DNA of 64,000 bases, taken from contig CM047806.1 of assembly GCA_026214975.1 (NCBI GenBank), forward strand, positions 95,503,811 to 95,567,810. Reading direction: 5' to 3'. The number at the start of each line of letters is the position of its first letter. Positions within the stretch are counted from its first letter, which is position 1. Source of the DNA: Gentiana macrophylla (Eukaryota > Streptophyta > Magnoliopsida > Gentianales > Gentianaceae). Shown one piece after another: positions 34,130-44,632 of the stretch. A program made the position numbers and the translations under genes. The notes under the pieces are model-generated. The model saw only the letters and a list, made by a program, of their open reading frames with translations, was not told where the DNA came from and searched no databases.

Positions 34130-34539
34130 GAAAATAGAGTTATTCTCGGCAGAGATCGATTTTGATGAAAATTCTATACTCGGTTCATCGGTGGGAAGGA
34201 TAAGCGGCCGAAACCGGTGTTGGCGAGAAAACTAACGATGAAGGTGGAGCTATAGGTGGAGTCGGTTGGAATGCAACAATCAAGCGATCCAAGTCGATTT
34301 TCATCGATCGAGTTCTTGAACAGTGAATCCAAACGAGATCAAGCCCGAGCAAATGTCGGTTGAGCGTCAAACTAAACGTGGGTCGGCAGAGTATAGTTAT
34401 CGTGAGCTAAAAGATCCAATGTTGGGATACCCCCTAGAAGGTATGGGTTTGCTGATATGGTTGGATACGCACTTCACGTTGCAGAAGAAGTGGATGGTTT
34501 TGAACCTTCTACTTACAGGGAAGCAGTGACATGTTCTGA

Positions 34540-35085
34540 AGCATCTTAATGGCTTGCTGCCATGGGCGATGAAATGGAGTCATTACTGAAGAATCAGACT
34601 TGGGATCTAGTTAAACATCCAGCTGATCGGAGAATTGTTACTTGCAAATGGATTTTCAAGAAGAAGGAAGGGATAACTGAGGTAGACGAGTTAAGTATAA
34701 GGCAAGTTTGGTTGCAAGAGGGTTCGATCGAGAAAGAAGGGTGGACTTTGATGAGATATTCTCACCGTGAGTCGAGACATACTTCAATCAGAGTGTTACT
34801 AGCAATAGTGGCACAACAGGACTTAGAACTTGAGCAGTTAGATATGAAGACAACTTTTCTACATGGTAAGGTAGACAAAGAGATATACATGACTCAGCCA
34901 AAGGGTTTCCAAGTTCACAGTAAGGAAGATCTTGTGTGTAAGTTAAAGAAGTCCATGTATGGGTGAAACGAGCTCTAGATAGTGGTATAAAATGTTTGTG
35001 ATTATATGATCCGGTTGGAGTTCTGACAAAAGTCCTCATGATTGTTGTGTTTACAACAGTCATGATTAACTGTGTTTACTGGTAC
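34540..35085 (+). pseudogene. Copia reverse transcriptase region, truncated
   Basis: EMESLLKNQTWDLVKHPADR followed by CKWIFKKKEGI is the start of the copia RT domain. LDMKTTFLHGKVDKEIYMTQ is RT motif A (usual LDVKTAFLHG), and LKKSMYG precedes the QxPRxWY block. A stop ends the frame at 34966. YMIRLEF and a Cys-Val-Tyr-Asn-like segment can still be read to about 35085. The catalytic YVDD lies beyond the truncation and is absent. Confidence 0.85.
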
Positions 35086-35565
35086 CGCTTAGAGAAGCTT
35101 CTACACATAGGGTTACAATAATTACAGTAAATAATAAATACTAAATACAATAATCACAATATATTATATCTAAATATCCTAAAAAAACACATAAAGATTG
35201 TATTTATATTTTATTATTACAATTTGATCATGGTTTAAAGCAAAATACTACATGTACAAATGTGTAAAGCAAATAAATACAATAGAAACCTAGGAGAGCA
35301 TATCTAATAGATTCACCAATGTGCATTTGAATGCTAGAAATTGAATTGAAAAAGATAACTATGACTATTATACAGTGGAGAAACTACCAAGAATATAAGG
35401 ATCTTATATTTACATTTCTGAATTAATTTATATGTGTTCGATGATTCAATTTAACAATCAATAGAATGTCATAAATCAAAGATTTTTTATGTTAAAGTTA
35501 AATCAATAGTTAAATGGATTGTGTACTTTTAAATACAGCTGTAAATTTTGATAACCACAAAGTCG
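35086..35565. other. AT-rich non-coding sequence
   Basis: No gene or repeat recognised. The sequence switches from RT remnant to this AT-rich DNA near 35085, the breakpoint that removed the 3' end of the copia element. Confidence 0.4.
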
Positions 35566-35590
35566 ACCAAAAAGAATCCCACAGACAAAG

Positions 35591-35908
35591 TGTAACGCCC
35601 CCAGACCCCGGGCCTGGTAGCGCTAAATGAGTCATAAATGGTCCGGTCAACGGCTTAGACCTCCGTCATCGCTTGGTCTAAAAGGGCTAACCCGAGTTGA
35701 CAAGACATTTATGTCTCACACTTATATGGGGGTGAGCATTCACTTACTCTACCGATGTGGGACTTTACATTCTCTCCCCCTTATAAGGGATTGGCGTCCA
35801 CGCCAGGAAGGCCAAGACTGTTCCTGGATCGTCCCTACCAGAGGTAACTAGAGGCCATCCTTACACCGTCTTCTTGTACGGTGCAGCGCACAGTTCCTCT
35901 GATAGTTG
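35591..35908 (-). mobile_element. TRIM-like miniature LTR element, minus strand
   Basis: Read on the minus strand: primer site TGGTATCAGAGC (35909-35920), about 120 bp of internal sequence, a clean polypurine tract (AAGGGGGAGAGAA, 35770-35782), then an LTR of 179 bp (35769 down to 35591) beginning TGTAAAGTCCCACATCGG and ending GGGGGCGTTACA. This is the layout of terminal-repeat retrotransposons in miniature. The 5' LTR expected beyond the primer site has been replaced by the palindrome shared with the neighbouring element. Confidence 0.7.
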
Positions 35909-35989
35909 GCTCTGATACCAACTGTAACGCTCCGCTCCCAGATAAGGGCTCGGTATCTGGGAGCGGAGCGTTACAGTTGGTATCAGAGC
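35909..35989. repeat. Palindrome with 36-bp arms carrying LTR end and primer site in both directions
   Basis: The left arm 35909-35944 is the exact reverse complement of the right arm 35954-35989; the 9-bp spacer is AGGGCTCGG. Each arm contains TGTAACGCTCCGCTCCCAG (the LTR terminus) and the initiator-tRNA primer site (TGGTATCAGAGC on one strand, its complement on the other). The spacer plus right arm recur once more at the far end (39829-39859), with one base different. Confidence 0.9.
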
Positions 35990-38900
35990 GAAGCGTTCCT
36001 TACTTTTCTAGGCTTCCATCTCTCCATTCCTTAAGATAAGACTTCTTTAGACCACTTAGTAACCATTCTGACTTCCTTGATCTTTCAGAATGGTAGGAAC
36101 CCGTAGAACTTTCTTTACTAATCTAAGTTCTGTTCTCAAGATAAGGTATCTTGGATCTTTTTGAACCTTTCTGATATCTCTTGTTATTGGTGGTAATTTT
36201 CGTAAATCTAATAATCCTTATACCGTGGTTAGTTTTCACTAGAGCCAAGTGAAGAGTCTTCTTAGGCGAAGATTAGGTTGAGTTCTAAGCTCACATCTTT
36301 TATGTGATGCCCTCAAGTTTGTTCCCTCTCTGATCCTTAATAGAATCCCTAGCTTCTTTCGACCTTTCAGAATTTTCTCTCTTTACTCTTTTCTTGGAGG
36401 ATTTAAAGTTTTCTTATTGCGACTTTTTGATTTAATCATTTCTTTGATTTTATAATTTGGTGTTATGCAAAATGAGTAAACGATTTTGTTCACGTTTCTA
36501 TATGTGTTTTAATATCATTTCTGATGTTTCAAAAATTCTGTAAAGTTGCAGTCACTTAGAAAATTGCCTTATCTACAATTTCTCCTTTGGCATCAACTTA
36601 GTTTTCAATATGGATTATTCATAAATTGTTTAACAAGGAAGAGTACTCTGTTCAGAAAATTCTGCAGCGGTACTCTTACTTATGAATCTATTTTGAATAA
36701 GCTAAACACCCCCAAACGACTTGAATTTTTCATATGTCGTAGGAAACATTCTGCTCTGCAATTTTTGTTTTGGAGTCAAGTACAAATTCGTTCTGGTTTG
36801 AGTACAATCTGCAACACAATGCAGATTATAATTTTCTGAAATTTTGACAGCTTACAGCAGTCGACCAAAAATAATTATTTTAACCAACCAATTATTTTCC
36901 ATAAATTCTGAATTTTGAATAGCATATGTAAAACTTGTATACCTACAACTTTTCTTTTTACATCATGTTCAAAATCAGTTTGGTTTGTTCTGTGCAAGTC
37001 AATCATTTCATGGTTGATGTATGTACTTAAACTTTTAAAACCATTTAAGTACTTGTTCATGAAAGGCTAGACAACATTATTTCACCCTAGAAGTTTAGGT
37101 GTGGGGTTAGAGGTGTTGGGAAGGCTTTGTAGCATAAGACTTTTGACTTACTTGTTATCCAAAGTAAGAAGTTTAGTAGGTAGGTATTAAGTGTTGTAGA
37201 TTTAATACCCTTATGTGACAAGAAACAATTACATGGTGACTTTCCAATCTCATTTTTATTTAACGAGGTGCTTTCTATAATCATTTGGTTTCATACTTAG
37301 TTACCTCTAATTTCAAATGTTTTCCCATGCATACTATTTGTAACCAATGTGCTAGCTAGATCATCCATTTGAAACTTTTTGAACTTGGTAAAAGTCCTTT
37401 CATTGCGAAGTTTTGTTTTCCAAGTGTGCACATACTTTGATGTGTCTTATTTTTTTATGAAGATGTTTTCATAGTGTCAAATGCTTGATTTAAGGAAACA
37501 AGTTTCTCATCCTTCGAACTATTTGAACTGGCAACTGCATATCTTTTCATTGCATCATGTTTAGCAAATTCGGGTCAATACACTTTTGCATCCTAGTGAT
37601 TACCTTCAATGCATCCCCTACACGATGTTTTAGTGCAGAAAACTTTTTGTTTAAAGACTCAACTCTTTTATTAGAATTTTATACCATTTCGATAATCGGT
37701 TGAAAGATCAAACTTTCTCAAAACATCCCGACTTTCAGAAAAGGTTAAAAGAGTCTTTTAACAAAAAATCATATTTTTTTTGTTTTACTTTAATTAAAGG
37801 ATTTGAAGTATTTTTACATATATATAATCGAAATATATAAATATATATTTAAAGAAGTTAATTTTGGAATTTATGAATTTATAATTACATTTATTATTGT
37901 GGGAAGTTTTATTTTGTGGGAATTAACTCCCCATTATTTTAGATATTTTCAAGGAAGTTTTCATAATCCCTTTTTGACTGAACATAATTCGACCTTGGAG
38001 AGGAGAGAAAAGAAACAAAAACAAAGGGTTTGGCATTGGATACTTTTGGGCATATCTCCGAGACCGTTAATCCGTTTTGAAATCCAAAAGTACCGCTGGA
38101 ATCGTGAGAAGACGAGGATCGTTTTGATACCAGAATTTGGGTCTGATTCTCAGGTATGCTGGAGTCGAATTTCTGCTGTAAATTCATGAAAAGGATCATG
38201 AATTCATGTTCTAGGGTTTTGTTTCGTAGTTCTTTGTTTAGAAGCTTTGATCATCAATTCATTCATGTTAATTGTGATCTTTTAGATCTTGTTTGAGGCC
38301 TGTTTAAGTGCTGCAGAGATTAGTTTTGGTTTGTGGCTTCAATCAAGTAAGAGGCTCTTCCTAATGTTTAATTAAAATTTTATGATGTTAAGGTTGAGCT
38401 TTTGTGTTGATTTCTTAATTGTAAATCATGTTAATTGTTGTTGTTGTAGTACAAGATGTTATGGTATGTTTAAAGGCTATTTTCTTGCTGTTTTGATGTG
38501 TATTTTTGGTGATAAACATGTTAGAAAGGTTGTAGAATCGAGAGAAGTGTTGAAAATCAGGTTTTGGGCTTGTACAGTTATAATGCGCACGCATTGATCT
38601 TTCTTTTGCGAAATATGATGTTTGAGCTATGTGTTGAGTTTCAAGTGTTGTTTCTTGATCTTCAAAAAGAAACATTAATAAACATTCATGAACATTACAA
38701 AGCCATGAATAAGCTTCACGATGCGCGGCAGTTACGCACGGATGTATTCTTAAAGGGAATTGAAATCCGGGACCGTCGGAAGAGTAAGAGTGGCCTTGTG
38801 CTTTGATGAATTAGTATTCATCGATATCTGTGTACTTGCTAGCTTGAGTCTAAGAGTCTAAGAAGAGGAAGTAGGGAGCTTTTTGTCCTGAATGAACCTA

Positions 38901-39859
38901 GGTGGCTAGCTAATCACTTAATAAACGTATTTGACTAGATAAAAGGTTAAACATCATGAGAGCTTGGATAGGCACGGTACAATATCGGCAATGTGATGTT
39001 TGGCCATATAAAGTGGTGATGATTGCGCGGATTCTAGACCCGCCGGATAAAGTAGTGATCATTCCGCCGGACAAAATCACGAGCGAGATATGCATTCACG
39101 GTCGACTCTACAGGGTTGGCGGATAAAGTGGAATGATTATCTCGGGACCGCTAGAGATTTATCTCATAGGGTTGCGTCTTACGTCTTAGTGCATATCTCA
39201 CTAAGTGTAGTGCCCTCGCAAACATCTTTGTAACAAATATAAGTTAAGTTAGAAACGTTTAGTCACGACATTTTGATGAGCATGAAGTGAACCCAAGAAT
39301 TGAGTCGGTCTCATAAAGATAACTTAATAATAATTAATGAATCTTTTGTTGTAAGACTTGATTATACATTAGCTTCTTCCTCTTGCTAAGTACTTTGTAC
39401 TTACCTCAATTGCATATGTTGTTTTGTGTGCTTTTGGGGTGAGAAGACGAACAGGTTGTCCTTGAGCTCGTTGAGGAGTTCGATGATGTTTTGATGACGT
39501 TGGTGCTGATGATGCTTTCTTTTACTTTATTTTAAAGGTTGTACTATAGTATGTTGTAGATTCTTAAATAACATGTTGTACTTTTATTCCAAGTTTGAGA
39601 AGACAATGGTTGTATCTTTATTTTGTAACATCGTACGTTGTAAGCTTTATCTCGTTGTTGTAAGCTTTTCCTTTCTACCCCTAGTCTGTTTGTATTCTAG
39701 TAGCATTTATGGTTTTTACCCAAGCCTTTTGGGCTTCCGTTGCTTTATTTTGATACGACGACGTAGAGGCTGGCGTATAATATTAAATTTATTTAATGCT
39801 ATACGCGCCGAACGTTCTCTCCCGGTTAAGGGCTCGGTATCTGGGAGCGGAGCGTTGCA
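35990..39859 (+). mobile_element. Chromovirus-like part: gag-start remnant and long LTR-like sequence
   Basis: After the plus-strand primer site comes a leader. A gag-like start at 36091 (MVGTRRTFFTN) stops within about 20 codons. From roughly 36300 on, the text has the look of the long LTR of Tekay/Del-type chromoviruses: repeated 'gtaggaaacattctgctctg'-type phrases, a coding-poor body, and termination in GGTATCTGGGAGCGGAGCGTTGCA. No gag, RT or integrase domain is present. Frames such as 36546-36839 and 37803-38189 are not recognised and are probably chance. Lineage naming is by general resemblance only. Confidence 0.5.
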
Positions 39860-40055
39860 CAAAGCATAATCACATCTATGCACAAAATTGCAAAGAGACA
39901 TTGTACTATAATACAAATGGAATCCCACAGACCAAGCATAATAACATCTATGCACAGAATTGCAAAGAGACATTGTCGTATATAATGCATATGGAATCCA
40001 ACAGACAAAGAATAATCACATGTATATGCAAAATTTGCAGAGAGGCGCTATAAAC

Positions 40056-40390
40056 CAAGAGCCATAAGACACCCCAAAAACAACAACAAAAATGGAGCTG
40101 AATTGAGGCATTTCCATAAACTTTTCATCCCCCCCTCCCCTCCGATCGCCGATTGTCTTCATTAGGGCTGGCCCTGAATTTTTCGGGACCTTCGGTGACT
40201 TCTCCGAAAGGGGCCTTTTAGTTAGAAGGCTTTTTTCTTTTCTTCCTGAAAACATACTTAAAAAATATTACTTCAACATCACGCTTTGAATATCATTAGA
40301 TAGAAATTTCAAATTTATTGACACCTACAAAACGTACCAACAAAGTATTAATTCAACAAAATCACTATAGTGGCCCTGGATTTTATTTTA
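40056..40390. other. Host flank; fragment of a MITE-like repeat
   Basis: Contains 'gggctggccctgaatttttc' at about 40165, related to the repeat ends at 8205 and 8449. A second related piece follows the Stowaway element (gggccttt near 40692), so the Stowaway probably inserted into an older small repeat. Confidence 0.4.
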
Positions 40391-40652
40391 CTCCCTCCGT
40401 TTCTATTTAACTGTCGCAGTTGTCAAAATTAAAATTTCTTTTTTATCTGTCGTAGTTACATTTCCAAAGTATTATTTATTGTCTTTTTCTACATCTACCC
40501 TTATTTATTAAGGGGTGGAGATTGAAAACAACATTGCATTAATTATTTTCAAGGAGTCTTATTGTCATTTTGTTGTTAAGTCAAAGCATAAACTACTCTC
40601 CTTAATACGTGTGTTTTTGGCAACTGCGACAGTTAAATAGGAACGGAGGGAG
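40391..40652. mobile_element. Stowaway-type MITE
   Basis: CTCCCTCCGTTTCTATTTAA at the left end is answered by the inverted TTAAATAGGAACGGAGGGAG at the right end, 262 bp in all, flanked by TA on both sides. CTCCCTCCGT with a TA duplication is the hallmark of Stowaway, the non-autonomous relatives of Tc1/mariner transposons. No coding capacity is expected. Confidence 0.95.
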
Positions 40653-41237
40653 TATTTTTTTTGTCATTGGGCTTTTAATTAATACACATTATAGGGCCTT
40701 TGATTTTATTTTATTTTTTTATTTTTTTTTATTCTTTTATTTTTGTCATTGAGCCTTTATCAATTCAATATTTTTTAGGGTGTTCTATCGGCACCCCACT
40801 TATTACTTCCGGCACCCTTTTACTCCCGACACTATAAAATATTACTTTCAGCACCACAAGAATACTTTTATTCTTTTTTTTAATTCAAACATAACAAAAA
40901 ATGACTGATTTACTTGCTACACCACGACTTTTAAAAAACACTATTAATTCCAATACTTTACAAAAGTAATGAATAAACTCACAACACACCATCTTCATCC
41001 AACACCACAACCCATCTCCACCACCCTCTCACACCATCACCACCACCCTCACACCATCCTAACACTTCTTCAATTTTCATATAGCATAACCTCTTTCCCC
41101 CATTTTTCCACCCCCCCCCCCCCCCCCGCCAATTTACAGCCCCAAACCATTTTCTCCCCCACCCTCACACCATCCTAACACTTCTTCATTTTTCATATAC
41201 CATAACCCATTTCCCCAATTTTTTCCAGCTTAACCCC
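40653..41237. other. Host flank with C-rich simple sequence
   Basis: Contains a CCA/CAC-rich patch (40975-41060), a run of about 17 C (41111-41127), and a duplicated segment (accctcacaccatcctaaca at about 41047 and 41160). It ends with acccc, the target duplication of the following element. The frame 40969-41178 is low-complexity His/Pro/Thr and not a gene. Confidence 0.6.
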
Positions 41238-42815
41238 TGATGACAGTAAAAATATACCTATTTATGTCATCAATTCTAACCTTAAATCAGAGTTAATTAT
41301 ATATATTTCGTATTAAATCACGTGTTTATATTTATTATTTAATGATAAGTGATTATTAATGTGATAATTGGTATTTAGCTATTTTTATTATAAAAGAGCA
41401 ATTAATTGTGTGATAAATACTGATTTTGCAGATCATAACGAATCGGGAGGATAATTGTCATGCAATCGGGAAATCTCAAGATAAATAAGGAAGAAAATTG
41501 GAGCATTAATGAAGAGACAAATCAGATCAGCATAGAAGAGTGAAGTGGGGAACAAGTCAGACGAAGCGAAATTGAAAACGCGTAAAGAGGGAGGCTCGGT
41601 GGACCGAGCCATGCCATTCGGTCGACCGAGCGTAACTGTTCGGTCACCCGAGCCTAATCAGATTAATGCGTGCATATCTTCTGGATTCTCCCTATGTCGG
41701 CTACAACTCCTATATAAGCAAAGACCACGATCTTTGAGAAAACAACCAACCTACAAAACACAATACTACAATACTTTTAGTTTATCCATATAGTTCTTTT
41801 TATTTTATGTTGCTTCATCACGGAGGCAATGGATTCATCGATTAGAGATTGCATTGAAGGATCGGAGGACCCTCCGTCTACGAGGGTAATGTCTATCCAA
41901 ATATGTCGTTTTTATTCGTAGATCTATTTTATTTCGTTATGGAGTAGTCGTTTGTGTATTGATTTCGTGATGTAGTTAATTATCAAACCCATATTCATGT
42001 AGATCTAAGCCGTACGAAGGCGTTTTACGAGCAAATTCTAGAGTCACCGGTCTGATCTACCACGGTCTATATGGTTAGATCTAGCCATCAAGATTCTAGT
42101 AATTTTCTGTGAACGACTTCGGCTACGTCGTGCTTTACATTTTCATATACACATGTAATAGATCGGCCAATTTGTTACATCGTTCTCGTAAATTAATATG
42201 ATATATTGTGAAAATTGCCATGTTAAATAGGACATAAGTTAGCCGATCGTTTAGGAGGTGTGGCAACCCGATCCACGGTGGTTGCCTGAGGCGAGGTGAC
42301 GATTTTAGATCGGCATCCCTAGTTTGGTATAGCATGCTTGTTATATGATGTTCTATCTGTCCAAGGAAGGATTAAGTAATTAAGCATAAAGATCTTCTAT
42401 CCATTCATGAAGTAGATACAGATTTAGGGGATGACTCCGTAGCCAAAATATAATCAACCTTAATGTCTTTTCTAATCTCGGCTTAGATATACATATATAT
42501 GGGGAGTAATTACTACTAGCGTAATCAATACCGTTTGTTAGAGTCCTATAAAACCATAAAAACAAGTGTTTAGTGTCTTGTGTCGTATTGTTAGTCTTTG
42601 TGTTTTCTATCGTGTCAATCTTTATTTCTACATTCTTGTTGGTGGTCGTAGACCGCCCTTTAATCTATTTTTAGTTTAATAACATTGTACTTGTTTAAGC
42701 CGAGTCTCTCGTGGGATCGACCTCGACTCTATCTAGCTATACTACGATTGAACCTAGTTCTCTTGCTAGTTGGTTATTTAGGTATCGAGTTATTTTTATA
42801 ACTTGACCGTCATCA
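41238..42815 (+). repeat. 5' LTR of the gag-integrase Ty3 element
   Basis: 1578 bp. It contains a set of palindromic boxes at 41592-41655 (GCTCGGTGGACCGAGC, TTCGGTCGACCGA, TTCGGTCACCCGAG) and 'cctatataag' at about 41709 as the likely TATA region, with the transcript presumably beginning about 30 bp downstream. Most differences from the 3' LTR lie within the box region and next to the TATA region. Confidence 0.92.
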
Positions 42816-42821
42816 AGTTTT

Positions 42822-42837
42822 TGGCGCCGTTGCCGGG
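42822..42837 (+). promoter_or_regulatory. Primer-binding site of the gag-integrase Ty3 element
   Basis: TGGCGCCGTTGCCGGG, five or six bases after the 5' LTR end. This is the intact form of the primer site common to Athila/Tat-type elements and often assigned to tRNA-Asp (from memory). Confidence 0.88.
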
Positions 42838-43332
42838 ACTCGTGTCATTAAATTGAGTATAGCTTATTTTATTAAAAGTAGATTCGTAAATATTATGAAT
42901 AAAGTCAGTATATTAAGCGATTTGTCGTTAAAAAAATAAAAAAATATAAATAAATAAAAGAGTTCGGTCGATCGAACCACGATTCTCGATCGACCGAGAA
43001 TTTATTGTTTTTTTTTTTGTTTTGTTTTACATGATTTCGCCTTGTGTTTTTGTATTTTTTTAGTCTTTTTAGTTTAGTTTTTATTTATTGAGTCTAGGAT
43101 TAGCCTTTAAAGTTTCTAATAGTTTATTGTTATTTCTATTTTTGTCTATTTTAGAGTCTCGCCAAAGCGTAGCCTTGGCGCATTTTAATTGTTTAATTTT
43201 GTTTTGTCTTGCAAATAAAAAATAATTAAAAAAACAAAAAAATACCAAACAAGCAAGCTACCCGGATTTCGAGGATCCAATCGAAGAGCAAGGCGAGGAA
43301 AAATCGAAGGAGCACATCAATCGACTTCAGAC

Positions 43333-44632
43333 ATGGAAGCATTCTTGAATGAAGCCAACCAGGTAAATGGAAATAATTTTAATAATGCAAATTTTGTTAA
43401 CCAAGCTATGGGTTTGCATGGAAAAGCGTACTTTGCAAAGCTATGCAACGCCCACCATTGAACAATTCATTCGCTATCGTAGTACCTAAAAATCTTTCTT
43501 TGAAATTTATCACCCGAAACCTAATGTCATTCAAATGGTGACAAACTATTCCACTTTTCATGGTATCTGAATGAAGATCCTGGCATTCACGTGATGAATT
43601 TCTTAGAGATCGTTAGTACCGTGAAGCGAAGCGGTTCTGAGGATAACATTAAGGTGAGACTTTTCCTTTCACTTTGAAAGATAAAGCTAAGCAATGGCTT
43701 TTCTCTTTAGAGGCTAGATCAATCACGACACAGGAGGAAGCTGCTACAAAAGTTCATGAATAAGTACTTCCACTAAAGGAATGACCTTTAAGTTACGCCA
43801 AGATATCTTGGGGTTCAAGCGACAACACTGGGAGAATTTTGATCAAGCTTGGGAGCGTTTTAAGGAGTCCATGAGGAAGTGCCCTCATCATGATATCCTC
43901 ATGGATTTTAATGCAAACCTTTTACCATGGATTGAGAGATACGGAGAAGATAAGAGTAGATGCCCAAAGAAATGGGCGTTTGTTCTTTTATCTCCTGAGG
44001 AGGCACGAGGAAAGATGGAGCAAATAGCAATGAATAGCCAATGGGGAGGTGGTGAAATAGCAACTGTGAAGATGGCCAATAATTTATTTGAGGAGGATGT
44101 ATCGCATAAGATCCTACATACTCTATTAATCATAAATGATAAGGTGGATGGTATGCATGAGAGGATTCAACGAGTGGAGACTGGAAAAGGGATGGAAACG
44201 ATTAATCAACTAGAGAATGCGGGTACTAAAAAAGCCAATTACATTGAAAGACAGGGGAATCAATATGGCGGTTACAAACCAAATCATGACCAACCTGAAT
44301 TCCGATGGAGTGATCCAAATGAAGGGGTAAAACCACACAACACTTATGTACCTCAGCAAGCTCAAACTTACGGTTGGGAAGTTGCACTTGAAAAGATGAG
44401 TAACACAATGTCTGACACTGTGAATCAATTAGCAAATTCCATGACTGACTTGGCTACAAACTTTCACCAATACTGTCAAAAGAATGATGCCAAAGTCACC
44501 AACCAAGAAGCCTTAATCCATAATCCCTCTCATCAAATAGGACAATTAGCTGAACAACTGTCAACTAGACCTCTGGGGATTTCAAGCAACAACGATAGGA
44601 ACCCTAGGGATGTGAAGCATAATAATGACTAG
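43333..44632 (+). pseudogene. Gag of the Ty3 element, 5' part frameshifted, 3' part open
   Basis: ATG 43333 begins MEAFLNEANQVNGNNFNNAN. The first 450 bp contain several shifts, across which HVMNFLEIVSTVK, RLFPFTLKDKAKQWLFSLEA and TTQEEAATK are readable; these are the classic retrotransposon-gag core. From 43781 to 44632 one frame of 283 codons is open: FKLRQDILGF, then FDQAWERFKESMRKCPHHDI, a long helical part and a glutamine/asparagine-rich tail. No CCHC knuckle is visible. The frame ends 8 bases into the integrase frame. Confidence 0.85.

Larger units (their letters stand above)
31363..35085 (+). mobile_element. Ty1/copia element (Tork/Tnt1-like), truncated in reverse transcriptase
   Basis: The 5' LTR (31363-31968), the tRNA-iMet primer site (31971-31982) and a gag-PR-IN-RT order define a copia element. 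The gag resembles Tnt1-type polyproteins. It stops within RT at about 35085; RNase H and the 3' LTR are missing. Several critical residues are lost, so it is dead. It lies directly downstream of the AGPase relic and after a solo LTR of the same family. Confidence 0.9.
35591..39859 (+). mobile_element. Composite LTR element: miniature element fused head-to-head with a chromovirus-like element
   Basis: The outer ends are TGTAACGCCC at 35591 and GAGCGTTGCA at 39859, flanked by the same 5-bp duplication CAAAG (35586-35590 and 39860-39864). The left ~345 bp is a minus-strand miniature LTR element. From 35954 rightwards there is a plus-strand element with LTR end, primer site, a gag-start remnant and long LTR-like sequence. 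The two share a palindrome (35909-35989). There is no pol. A single target duplication around the whole suggests that it integrated as one molecule. The alternative is two independent insertions plus rearrangement, which would have to explain the shared duplication. Confidence 0.72.
35566..40055. repeat. Host minisatellite (about 75-bp units) split by an insertion
   Basis: The unit 'gaatcccacagacaaagcat' plus 'aatcacatctatgcacaa' plus 'aattgcaaagagacattgt' occurs about two and a half times at 39860-40055. Its left beginning (aaaaagaatcccacagacaaag) lies at 35569-35590, directly before the composite retroelement. Removing 35591-39859 and one copy of CAAAG restores the unit without a gap, which identifies the insertion exactly. 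Confidence 0.85.

Noticed and set aside
35591..35908. Cassandra-type TRIM carrying 5S rRNA sequence
   Set aside because: The miniature LTR was considered, but no 5S box A/C-like sequence is visible in it; only the generic TRIM layout is supported.
38382..38806. Frames of 71-80 codons suggesting a host gene inside 36-40 kb
   Set aside because: They lie within the LTR-like body of the composite element, bounded by its target duplication, and show no recognisable domain.
40969..41178. His/Pro/Thr-rich frame
   Set aside because: A product of CCA/CAC simple sequence and a C run, not a gene.
43888..44435. Minus-strand frames of 69-81 codons opposite the Ty3 gag
   Set aside because: They mirror the long gag frame, have no motif, and are normal shadows of a coding strand.
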